Shown in pieces: positions 1 through 5,398 of a stretch of 5,398 bases of DNA. The stretch is taken from the NCBI GenBank assembly GCA_001797745.1, contig MGQF01000068.1, forward strand, positions 15,707-21,104, written 5' to 3'. The notes under the pieces were generated by a model. It saw only the letters and a list, made by a program, of their open reading frames with translations. It did not search any database and was not told the DNA's origin. Position numbers and translations under genes: made by a program. Source of the DNA: Deltaproteobacteria bacterium RBG_13_52_11 (GTDB taxonomy: Bacteria; Desulfobacterota; B13-G15; RBG-16-54-18). Numbering within the stretch: the stretch's first letter is position 1; each line of letters starts with the position of its first letter.

Positions 1-941
1 TGCCGATGTGCCACATCAACTCTGTCTATTATTCCTGCGCCTATACCCTCGTAACCGCTCCGGTGATGGTCTACAACATGGTCAGTTTTGATCCCGAAGA
101 TATGTTGCGGACCATATCTGAGTATAAGATTACTTTTACATCTCTGGTTCCCACACACTACATCATGATGCTGGCCCTGCCCGATGAGGTGAAGAAGAAG
201 TATGACGTGAGCAACATCCGACAATTGCTCATCTCCTCTGCCCCGGCCAGGAAGGATCTTAAAGTGGCCATCATGGACCATTTTAAGAACGCCGAGCTCT
301 GGGAGGCCTATGGTTCGACCGAGGCTGGTCTGGTGACGCTGTTGCGCCCAGAGGATCAGTTCAAGAAACTCGGCTCCATCGGAAAAGAGATCTTTGGGAG
401 CGACCGGATCAAGATCCTCGATGAAGAGGGGAAAGAGGTGCCTGATGGTGGGGTCGGTGAACTCTATTCCCGGACCCCCTCAATCTTCAAGGAGTACTGG
501 AAGGATCCTGATAAGACCACGTCGGTCTTCCAGGGAGAGTGGTTTAGCGCTGGTGACATGTGCCGAAGGGATGAAGATGGGTACTACTACCTCGTTGATA
601 GAAAGGCGAACATGATTATTACCGGTGGCGAGAACGTTTATCCCTCAGAGGTCGAAAATTGCGTGGGGGGGCATAAAGCGGTCAAGGACGTTGCCGTCAT
701 CGGGGTGCCCGACAAGAAATGGGGTGAGTTAGTGAAAGCGATAGTGGTCCTCCACGAGGGCTATGAGCCGAGCGACAAACTGGCCCAGGAGATCATGGAA
801 TTCTGCAAGGGGAAGATTGCCGGCTACAAGCGACCCAAGTCCTTGGATTTTATCAAAGACGCGGAGATGCCGCGAACCGGCACCGGTAAGATTTTACACC
901 GGATCTTGCGGGAACGGTATGGCACATGGAGTGATCAATAG
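1..941 (+). CDS. AMP-forming acyl-CoA synthetase (ANL superfamily), C-terminal part; 5' end outside window
   Basis: This is the end of a class I adenylate-forming enzyme that activates a carboxylic acid with ATP and joins it to CoA. The reading frame is already open at position 3 (Pro codon), so the ATG at 6 is internal. About 312 residues are visible. ANL ligases usually have 500-560 residues, so roughly 200 N-terminal residues, including the Thr/Ser/Gly-rich P-loop, are missing. Numbering from the Met at 6, the visible motifs are YGSTEAG at 102-108 (acyl-adenylate site), GEWFSAGD at 177-184 (ATP ribose-binding Asp184), DRKANMIITGGENVYPSEVE at 198-217 (hinge and A8 region), and PRTGTGK ending at Lys295, the conserved adenylation lysine. 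The C-terminal domain therefore looks intact. The substrate cannot be read from this part; medium- or long-chain fatty acids, aromatic acids or carnitine-type acids are all possible. A strong hairpin lies 37 bases after the stop, which separates the gene from the sugar-nucleotide operon. The family call is very secure; the substrate is unknown. Confidence 0.93.
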   Translation, partial: PMCHINSVYYSCAYTLVTAPVMVYNMVSFDPEDMLRTISEYKITFTSLVPTHYIMMLALPDEVKKKYDVSNIRQLLISSAPARKDLKVAIMDHFKNAELWEAYGSTEAGLVTLLRPEDQFKKLGSIGKEIFGSDRIKILDEEGKEVPDGGVGELYSRTPSIFKEYWKDPDKTTSVFQGEWFSAGDMCRRDEDGYYYLVDRKANMIITGGENVYPSEVENCVGGHKAVKDVAVIGVPDKKWGELVKAIVVLHEGYEPSDKLAQEIMEFCKGKIAGYKRPKSLDFIKDAEMPRTGTGKILHRILRERYGTWSDQ

Positions 942-977
942 AAAATAGCTGTCTCGAGGGAGAGATATCCAGTGTGT

Positions 978-1011
978 CGAGGGGCCCTGTATGGTGCAGG
1001 GCCCCTCGTTT
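978..1011 (+). terminator. Rho-independent-type terminator after the acyl-CoA synthetase gene
   Basis: There is a perfect 12-bp inverted repeat, CGAGGGGCCCTG at 978-989 and CAGGGCCCCTCG at 997-1008, with a 7-base loop. TTT then TAT follow. The stem is very GC-rich and sits just after the stop codon, as expected for an intrinsic terminator of the + strand transcript. The U-tract is short (three T), so termination may be incomplete or the hairpin may mainly protect the 3' end. On the opposite strand there is no T-run after the stem, so it is not an obvious bidirectional terminator. Confidence 0.75.
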
Positions 1012-1073
1012 ATGAATCGTTCTACTCACTCTGCAGAGGAGATGATCGAACACGTCGCCCAGGCTACGGGGGA

Positions 1074-1102
1074 TTGCTTTTTGAGGCGGTTTTGTTTATC
1101 AT
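1074..1102 (+). promoter_or_regulatory. Candidate sigma70-type promoter for the rmlD-ugd-lpxH operon
   Basis: TTGCTT at 1074-1079 and TATCAT at 1097-1102 are separated by 17 bases. The -10 box matches the consensus at 5 of 6 positions, and the -35 box matches only its TTG. The surrounding stretch (about 1074-1122) is noticeably more T-rich than its neighbours. It lies between the hairpin terminator and the rmlD start, where a promoter is needed. Prediction by eye on a weak -35; the real start site could differ. Confidence 0.35.
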
Positions 1103-1136
1103 TCTTTTTAATCGGGTTTTCAATGAAGAGGAGATC

Positions 1137-1985
1137 ATGAAAAAGGTTTTAATTATCGGCGCGCTGGGGATGCTGGGGCATGATCTCCTGAGGATCTTCG
1201 CCAAGGGATACGATGTGATCGGGTTAGACAAGGAGAATGTGGACATCACCCGTCAGGGAGCAACACGCAAGGCCATCAAGGAGATCTCCCCTGCTGTGGT
1301 GATCAATGCTGCTGGCTACACCGATGTCGATGGGTGTGAAAAGAAGATGCACAAGGCCTTTGTCATCAACGCTGAAGGGTCGAAGAATGTTGCAAAAGGG
1401 TGTCGGGATAACGGGGCCAAATTGGTCTACATCAGCACCGACTACATATTCGATGGAGAGAAGGGGAGCCCGTACCGGGAGGATGATCCTGCCAACCCTC
1501 TCAATATATATGGTGAAAGCAAACTGATGGGTGAGCGCTATATTGAGGAGTTGTTGGACGACTTCCTCATCGTCAGAACCCAATGGCTCTACGGAAAGCA
1601 TGGTCGCAATTTTGTCGAAACCATCCTCGCCTTAGCCGCTGAGAGGGACATCATTGAGGTGGTGCACGATCAGCGGGGCTCCCCAACCTATACGACTGAT
1701 CTGAGCAAGGCCATCGCTGCCCTCGTGCGCAAGGATCTCAAGGGCACCTTTCATGTCAGTAACAGTGGGTCTTGCTCGTGGTATGATTTCGCCTTTGAGA
1801 TCGTGCGGCTAGCTGGTGCATCGGGGGTGGAGATTGTACCTGTCTCCTCTTCATCCCTCAATCGCGCCGCCAAGAGGCCGCTCTATTCCGTCTTCAATCG
1901 CCAGAGGCTTGAGCAGGAAGCGGGTATCAAGATGAGGCCCTGGCAGGAAGCCTTACAAGATTATTTTTATAGCAGGGGGAGATAG
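1137..1985 (+). CDS. rfbD: dTDP-4-dehydrorhamnose reductase (RmlD family)
   Basis: A 282-residue extended short-chain dehydrogenase/reductase of the RmlD_sub_bind type, close to the family's usual 280-300 residues. It is predicted to reduce dTDP-4-dehydro-L-rhamnose to dTDP-L-rhamnose with NAD(P)H, the last step of rhamnose precursor synthesis in the cytosol. Visible motifs are the Rossmann dinucleotide loop GALGMLG at 8-14, NAAGYTDVDGCE at 58-69, STDYIFDG at 100-107 (Thr101/Asp102 of the active site), the catalytic Tyr125 and Lys129 in YGESK, QRGSPTYTTDLS at 179-190, and RPLYS at 247-251. The ATG at 1137 is chosen because AGAGGAG lies just upstream (1127-1133) and the protein starts directly at the first beta strand (MKKVLIIG). 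The frame stays open upstream to a GTG at 972, but that would translate the terminator. The stop abuts the ugd start. No rmlA, rmlB or rmlC is in the window, so a related 4-keto-sugar reductase activity remains possible. Confidence 0.88.
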   Translation: MKKVLIIGALGMLGHDLLRIFAKGYDVIGLDKENVDITRQGATRKAIKEISPAVVINAAGYTDVDGCEKKMHKAFVINAEGSKNVAKGCRDNGAKLVYISTDYIFDGEKGSPYREDDPANPLNIYGESKLMGERYIEELLDDFLIVRTQWLYGKHGRNFVETILALAAERDIIEVVHDQRGSPTYTTDLSKAIAALVRKDLKGTFHVSNSGSCSWYDFAFEIVRLAGASGVEIVPVSSSSLNRAAKRPLYSVFNRQRLEQEAGIKMRPWQEALQDYFYSRGR

Positions 1986-3284
1986 ATGAAGATCTGCATG
2001 ATCGGGAGCGGCTACGTAGGGTTGGTGACCGGTGCCTGTTTGGCTGAGTTCGGCATGGAGATCATCTGTGTAGATAGCGATAAGGCCAAGATAGCGACAT
2101 TGGAAAAGGGGGAAAGCCCATTTTATGAACCGGGCCTGGAGGATTTGATAGAGAAAAACATGAAGGATGGAGGACTCTCCTTTAGCACCGATACAAAGAA
2201 GGGTGTCAGGGCCAGCACGGTGATCTTCATAGCGGTGGGCACCCCTGCCAACAGCGACGGCTCACCCGATCTCTCTCATGTAGAGGCAGTTGTCAGGGAG
2301 GTCGCCAGCTACATGAATGAATATAAGATCATCGTCCTCAAGAGCACCGTCCCCGTGGGAACAGGTAAGTGGATCAAGGGGGTAATTGAGGAAGAGGTGA
2401 AGGGGGCTTGCACCTTTGATCTGGTCTCCAATCCCGAATTTTTGCGCGAAGGGGCAGCCGTAGAAGACTTCTTCAGACCCGATCGGGTCGTCATCGGAGC
2501 AGAAAATGAGAAGGCCATCGAGGCGATGAAGGAGATCTACAACGCCCTCTACCTGATCGAGACCCCCATCGTCATCACGACGATAGAGACTGCGGAGATG
2601 ATCAAGTATGCCTCCAATGCCTTTTTGGCTACGAAGGTATCGTTCATCAACGAGATAGCCAACCTGTGCGAGCTGGTGGGGGCGGATGTCCACGATGTGG
2701 CCAGGGGCATGGGCCTCGATGGGAGAATCGGGCGGAAATTCCTCCACCCGGGGCCTGGTTTTGGTGGCTCGTGTTTTCCCAAGGATACCAAGGCATTGGT
2801 CCATATTGGAAGGGAACACAACTGTGAGATGGAGATCGTCCAATCCACCATTAGGGTCAATGAGAGGCAGCGGGAGCGGATGATCGAGAAGATCGAGCAG
2901 ATGGTGGGTGATGTGCGAGGTAAGACCATCGGCATCTTGGGCCTTGCCTTTAAACCCAATACCGACGATATGCGGGAGGCCTCCTCCATCCCCATCATCC
3001 AGGGGCTGCAGGCGAAGGGGGCGCGGATCAAGGCCTATGATCCAGAGGCCATGGAGGCAGCGAAGAAGGTCTTCAAGGATGTGGTCTACTGCAAGGGACC
3101 CTACGAGGTAGCGGAGGGGAGCCATGCCTTGGTATTGGTCACCGAGTGGAACCAGTTCCGCCTTCTAAACCTCGAACGGATCAAGGGATTGTTACTGGAG
3201 CCGGTCTTTGTTGATTTACGCAATGTCTACGAACCTCTCCATATGCGTGAGATGGGATTTCGGTACTGCGGGGTGGGGAGGTAA
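1986..3284 (+). CDS. ugd: UDP-glucose 6-dehydrogenase
   Basis: A 432-residue member of the UDP-glucose/GDP-mannose dehydrogenase family, of normal full length. It oxidises UDP-glucose to UDP-glucuronate with two NAD+ in the cytosol. The product feeds acidic surface polysaccharides, other UDP-sugars (galacturonate, xylose) or lipid A modification. The N-terminal NAD domain has GSGYVGLVTG at 8-17 and VGTPANSDGSPD at 84-95. The active-site segments are KSTVPVGT at 119-126, NPEFLREGAAVEDF at 149-162, and IKYASNAFLATKVSFINE around Lys207. GPGFGGSCFPKD at 256-267 carries the catalytic Cys263. The C-terminal UDP-binding domain starts near LGLAFKPNTDDMREA (318-332). These motifs favour UDP-glucose dehydrogenase over GDP-mannose or ManNAc dehydrogenases, but the substrate is inferred from family resemblance. 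The ATG follows the rmlD stop directly, and its ribosome-binding site (AGGGGGA, 1974-1980) lies inside rmlD, implying coupled translation. All key residues are present. Confidence 0.95.
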   Translation: MKICMIGSGYVGLVTGACLAEFGMEIICVDSDKAKIATLEKGESPFYEPGLEDLIEKNMKDGGLSFSTDTKKGVRASTVIFIAVGTPANSDGSPDLSHVEAVVREVASYMNEYKIIVLKSTVPVGTGKWIKGVIEEEVKGACTFDLVSNPEFLREGAAVEDFFRPDRVVIGAENEKAIEAMKEIYNALYLIETPIVITTIETAEMIKYASNAFLATKVSFINEIANLCELVGADVHDVARGMGLDGRIGRKFLHPGPGFGGSCFPKDTKALVHIGREHNCEMEIVQSTIRVNERQRERMIEKIEQMVGDVRGKTIGILGLAFKPNTDDMREASSIPIIQGLQAKGARIKAYDPEAMEAAKKVFKDVVYCKGPYEVAEGSHALVLVTEWNQFRLLNLERIKGLLLEPVFVDLRNVYEPLHMREMGFRYCGVGR

Positions 3285-4021
3285 TGGAATGGATCTTTGT
3301 CGGCGATGCCCACTTCGCCTTCGGGGACGGGGACGGGGAGCGACGGAAGCACTTCTTTCGTTTTATCCAAAAAAATAGATCACGTCTCGACACCCTGGTC
3401 ATCATGGGGGATTTCTTCGACTTTTGGTTTGGCTTTCGCAATCTCTCACCTCTGAAAAAAGAATACGGTGATATCTTAGGATTCTTGGCGGGGCTCAGGG
3501 CAGATGGCGTCAAGGTGCTCTATCTGGAGGGGAACCACGATTTCCAATTGGGCACATATATCAGCGAAAAGTTAGGGATAAAGGTCTACGACCATCGTGC
3601 GGTGATAGATCTCAATGGCAAGCGAGTCTATTTGGCCCACGGCGATAGGGTCTCTCCGACAAAGGGCCATTGGATACTTACGTGGCTCATGCGAAACAGG
3701 GTTACCTATTGTCTGTTCTCTCTCCTCGGCCCCCGGATCGTCATCGCCATCGCCCGGCGATGGAGCGCATCAAGCAGGGGGCGAAACATGGAGCGATCCC
3801 CTGAGGTCATCGCGCGACTGCAACGGTTTGCCCGGCATAAAATGGGTGAAGGATTTGACGCGGTGATCCTCGCCCACACCCATCTTCCCGAGGCAATCAC
3901 CATGAAGGAGCAGGGTAGGGAGGGTTACTACTTCAATGTGGGGAATTGGATCAAGGATTTTTCCTTTCTGAGGTATAACGCAAAGCAGGGCTTTTCCCTC
4001 GAATACTACACGATTGATTAA
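3284..4021 (+). CDS. lpxH: LpxH-like UDP-2,3-diacylglucosamine diphosphatase (calcineurin-type metallophosphoesterase)
   Basis: A 245-residue metallophosphoesterase, close to the about 240 residues of E. coli LpxH. LpxH cleaves UDP-2,3-diacylglucosamine to lipid X and UMP at the inner face of the cytoplasmic membrane during lipid A synthesis. All metal ligands appear in order: GDAH (Asp8, His10), MGDFFDFW (Asp43), GNHD (Asn84), HGD (His119) and AHTH (His198, His200). Residues about 122-170 form an Arg-rich, partly hydrophobic insertion that matches the position of the LpxH membrane-facing helical cap. Two points are unusual. The LpxH motif GNRD reads GNHD here, and the cap sequence after HGD differs from the enteric one. 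The enzyme may therefore be a divergent LpxH branch or an LpxH2-like phosphoesterase. The start overlaps the ugd stop by one base (TAATG), with GGAGG at 3277-3281, so translation is probably coupled. Fold and metal site are certain; the exact substrate is likely. Confidence 0.78.
   Translation: MEWIFVGDAHFAFGDGDGERRKHFFRFIQKNRSRLDTLVIMGDFFDFWFGFRNLSPLKKEYGDILGFLAGLRADGVKVLYLEGNHDFQLGTYISEKLGIKVYDHRAVIDLNGKRVYLAHGDRVSPTKGHWILTWLMRNRVTYCLFSLLGPRIVIAIARRWSASSRGRNMERSPEVIARLQRFARHKMGEGFDAVILAHTHLPEAITMKEQGREGYYFNVGNWIKDFSFLRYNAKQGFSLEYYTID
3323..3340 (+). repeat. Short hexanucleotide tandem repeat inside lpxH (GGGGAC x2 plus GGGGAG)
   Basis: GGGGAC occurs twice in tandem at 3323-3334, followed by GGGGAG at 3335-3340. 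It encodes Gly-Asp-Gly-Asp-Gly-Glu just after the first metal motif of the phosphoesterase. The unit is six bases long, so gain or loss of copies would keep the frame. With under three copies it may be only chance codon repetition. Confidence 0.4.
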
Positions 4022-4045
4022 GAGGGGGCCGAGTGAGGAAGAGGA

Positions 4046-4183
4046 ATGTCAGAACGAATTAAATTAGTCAAGCAAGACACCAACTTCCTTTCAATTTTCC
4101 TTCCGTTTCTCTATCTTCCTTTGTACGCGACTGTAAATACCGCGTCTGCTGGCTGGCGTTATCTGTTAAAGAGGAAAAATTAG
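4046..4183 (+). CDS. Small putative single-span membrane protein, 45 residues, not recognised
   Basis: I do not recognise this product. It fills most of the 174-base gap between lpxH and the cation transporter gene. It opens with ATG at 4046, five bases after GAGGAA (4035-4040), and stops with TAG at 4181-4183. The protein begins MSERIKLVKQDTN, then has a hydrophobic stretch at about residues 14-30 rich in Phe, Leu and Tyr with two prolines (20 and 25). It ends in a basic tail (Arg38, Lys42, Arg43, Lys44). One membrane span or a membrane-surface helix is plausible. The start is 24 bases after the lpxH stop, and the stop is 12 bases before the transporter ATG, right next to that gene's ribosome-binding site (AAAGG, 4185-4189), so translational coupling is possible. 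A chance ORF of 45 codons cannot be ruled out; the ribosome-binding site and the fit to the gap favour a real gene. Any link to metal transport is only inferred from position. Confidence 0.45.
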   Translation: MSERIKLVKQDTNFLSIFLPFLYLPLYATVNTASAGWRYLLKRKN

Positions 4184-4195
4184 TAAAGGTACTAT

Positions 4196-5221
4196 ATGTT
4201 TGGTCATAGCGATTCCTATAAGAACAACCAGTCTCATGAAAGCAAACACCGACACAATGCCCATGTCAATACTCACGGTGCCATAGACCCTTCTATTTTT
4301 ACCACTCAACGGGGCATTAGGGCCATCAAATGGTCGTTTTTTGGACTAACTGCCACCGCACTCTTCCAGATTGTTATCGTCAACCTTTCAGGGAGTGTTG
4401 CGCTTCTTGCTGACACAATCCACAACCTCGGTGATGCCGCTACGGCTATCCCTCTCTGGATCGCTTTTATGCTTGCACGGAGGAGGCCAAGTAAGCGATT
4501 CACCTATGGGTTCGGTCGTGTGGAAGATCTGGCGGGTGTTGCCATCGTCTTTACCATCCTGTTCAGTGCAATCGTCGTTGGTTATGAATCCGTGGACCGC
4601 CTCCTTACCCCCCGTCCCGTGGAATATTTATGGGCAGTGATCGTAGCATCGATAGTCGGTTTCCTTGGGAATGAGGTAGTGGCACAATTCCGCATCAAAG
4701 TGGGAAAGGAGATCGGCAGTGCTGCTCTCATAGCAGACGGATATCACGCCCGCGTGGATGGATTGACCAGCCTGGCTGTCCTGTTCGGTGCAGTGGGGGT
4801 CTGGCTTGGATATCCACTGGCAGATCCTATTGTTGGCCTTCTTATCACGGCTGCTATTCTCCGGATTGTATGGGATTCCGGGAAGGCTGTTTTCACCCGC
4901 TTACTGGATGGGGTGGACCCAGAGATGGCAGAAGAGATTAAACATGCGGTGAATCATATCCCGAATGTTCGGGGCGTAACGGAAGTGCGGGTAAGATGGC
5001 TGGGGCATCGGCTTCACGCAGAGTTGAACGTAACTGTGAGCCCGGAACTGTCTGTGGAACAGGGACACGAGGTTGCCAAACAGGTACACCACCAACTCCT
5101 TCATCATTTACGTTATCTTTCCAATGCCACAGTCCATATTGATCCCGTGAACGCATCCGGTGAGGAATATCATCGCTTCACGGAACATGTCCACGGGAAT
5201 CTCCCCCCTCATTCGCACTGA
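4196..5221 (+). CDS. Cation diffusion facilitator family metal exporter (CzcD/ZnT-like)
   Basis: A 341-residue CDF transporter expected to expel divalent metals (Zn2+, possibly Co2+, Cd2+ or others) from the cytoplasm in exchange for protons. Six hydrophobic spans are visible, at about 45-64, 67-94, 113-131, 144-163, 174-203 and 206-225. The transport site is the HxxxD pair in span 2 (LLADTIHNLGD, His76/Asp80) and the HxxxD pair in span 5 (IADGYHARVD, His184/Asp188). His in the first pair is the pattern usual for Zn-type members. The loop RRRPSKRFTYGFGRVEDLAG (95-114) is typical of the family. Residues about 240-318 are the cytoplasmic ferredoxin-like domain ending in HIDP. Both ends are histidine-rich: His4, 14, 18, 20, 23 and 27, and His326, 331, 333, 339 and 341. 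The ATG at 4196 is supported by AAAGG six bases upstream. The gene follows a possible small membrane ORF and precedes a CNNM-type protein. The metal cannot be determined from sequence alone. Confidence 0.93.
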   Translation: MFGHSDSYKNNQSHESKHRHNAHVNTHGAIDPSIFTTQRGIRAIKWSFFGLTATALFQIVIVNLSGSVALLADTIHNLGDAATAIPLWIAFMLARRRPSKRFTYGFGRVEDLAGVAIVFTILFSAIVVGYESVDRLLTPRPVEYLWAVIVASIVGFLGNEVVAQFRIKVGKEIGSAALIADGYHARVDGLTSLAVLFGAVGVWLGYPLADPIVGLLITAAILRIVWDSGKAVFTRLLDGVDPEMAEEIKHAVNHIPNVRGVTEVRVRWLGHRLHAELNVTVSPELSVEQGHEVAKQVHHQLLHHLRYLSNATVHIDPVNASGEEYHRFTEHVHGNLPPHSH

Positions 5222-5283
5222 AATCTTTTAAAATCTAAAATCGCAGGAGGGGGCCAGGGAGTACAGGAAGCAGGAGGGAAGAC

Positions 5284-5398
5284 ATGCAAGAACTTTTTTT
5301 GGAGATTTTTCTTATTTTCATACTCATCCTCTTTAACGGTTATCTTGCCGGGATAGAGATCGCAGTGGTGACGGCAAGGAAAAGTCATATTAAACAGA
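5284..5398 (+). CDS. CNNM/DUF21 (HlyC/CorC/CorB-type) membrane protein, N-terminal fragment; continues past window end
   Basis: Only the first 38 codons are inside the window. They begin MQELFLEIFLIFILILFNGY, a hydrophobic first span, followed by LAGIEIAVVTARKSHIKQ. The pattern of a hydrophobic helix, then N-G-x-x-A-x-x-E-I-A-x-V-x-x-R-K, is the hallmark start of the DUF21/CNNM transmembrane domain. That domain is found in CorB/CorC, TlyC-type 'hemolysin' and MpfA proteins, now linked to Mg2+ (and possibly Co2+) transport. A full protein would have about 400-440 residues, with two CBS domains and a CorC/HlyC domain after the membrane part. AGGAGG at 5272-5277 lies six bases before the ATG, a strong ribosome-binding site. 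The 62-base spacer after the transporter gene shows no terminator, so co-transcription is plausible. It also contains two A/T-rich TAAAAT boxes (5229-5234 and 5236-5241) without a good -35 partner. The family is likely even from this short piece; specific function is not determinable. Confidence 0.75.
   Translation, partial: MQELFLEIFLIFILILFNGYLAGIEIAVVTARKSHIKQ

Noticed and set aside
972..1136. Upstream extension of rmlD to a GTG at 972
   Set aside because: It would add 55 residues unlike any RmlD N-terminus and would translate through the terminator hairpin. The ATG at 1137 has its own ribosome-binding site and gives a normal family length.
1123..1140. Five-codon mini-ORF (MKRRS) whose TGA overlaps the rmlD ATG
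   Set aside because: An ATGA overlap could mean translational coupling, but the mini-ORF has no clear ribosome-binding site of its own and consists of the Shine-Dalgarno sequence of rmlD. It is most likely coincidence.
1224..1601. 125-codon open frame on the - strand, opposite rmlD
   Set aside because: No family resemblance can be seen, and it is fully covered by rmlD, whose active-site motifs are intact. It is a shadow frame.
2262..3125. Long open frame of 287 codons on the - strand, opposite ugd
   Set aside because: It lies wholly inside the well-supported ugd gene. Its product is low-complexity, rich in Asp, Leu, Gly and His with no recognisable motif, as expected from the mirror frame of a codon-biased gene.
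4121..4140. TTGTAC at 4121 as a -35 box for the cation exporter
   Set aside because: No convincing -10 box lies 16-18 bases downstream, and the sequence is better explained as part of the 45-codon ORF.
5212..5241. Possible promoter TTCGCA-18-TAAAAT before the CNNM-type gene
   Set aside because: The -35 match is poor and overlaps the end of the exporter gene, and the A/T-rich stretch offers several equally weak -10 boxes. Co-transcription with the exporter is just as likely.

Overview
The window looks like a piece of chromosome from a Gram-negative bacterium of moderate GC content. An LpxH-type phosphoesterase implies lipid A synthesis and therefore an outer membrane. The style of the acyl-CoA ligase and the sugar-nucleotide genes would suit a Desulfobacterota or other 'deltaproteobacterial' anaerobe. 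That lineage guess is from general familiarity only and was not tested. All supported genes lie on the + strand.

Layout. (1) Positions 1-941 hold the C-terminal part of an AMP-forming acyl-CoA ligase whose 5' end lies outside the window. A strong GC-rich hairpin (978-1011) follows and probably ends that transcript. (2) A weak promoter candidate (1074-1102) precedes a tight three-gene operon: an RmlD-type dTDP-4-dehydrorhamnose reductase (1137-1985), UDP-glucose 6-dehydrogenase (1986-3284) and an LpxH-like UDP-2,3-diacylglucosamine diphosphatase (3284-4021). The first two genes abut with no spacer, and the last two overlap by one base (TAATG). (3) The apparently empty 174-base gap after lpxH contains an unrecognised 45-codon ORF (4046-4183). 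It has a good ribosome-binding site and one hydrophobic segment, and it ends 12 bases before the next gene. (4) A cation diffusion facilitator with histidine-rich ends follows (4196-5221). The window closes on the first 38 codons of a CNNM/DUF21 (CorB/HlyC-type) membrane protein (5284-5398).

How they fit together. The central operon supplies the cell envelope: a deoxysugar-nucleotide reductase, UDP-glucuronate production and a lipid A step. The downstream part looks like metal-ion homeostasis: a Zn/Co-type exporter, a possible small membrane protein and a CNNM-type transporter. It may be a separate unit or read-through from the envelope operon, since no terminator is visible between them.

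Most of the window is ordinary, well-known gene families. The items most worth a second look are the 45-codon ORF, the His-for-Arg change in the LpxH GNRD motif, and the junction between the envelope genes and the metal-transport genes. I see no CRISPR array, insertion sequence, tRNA, rRNA or recognisable riboswitch.
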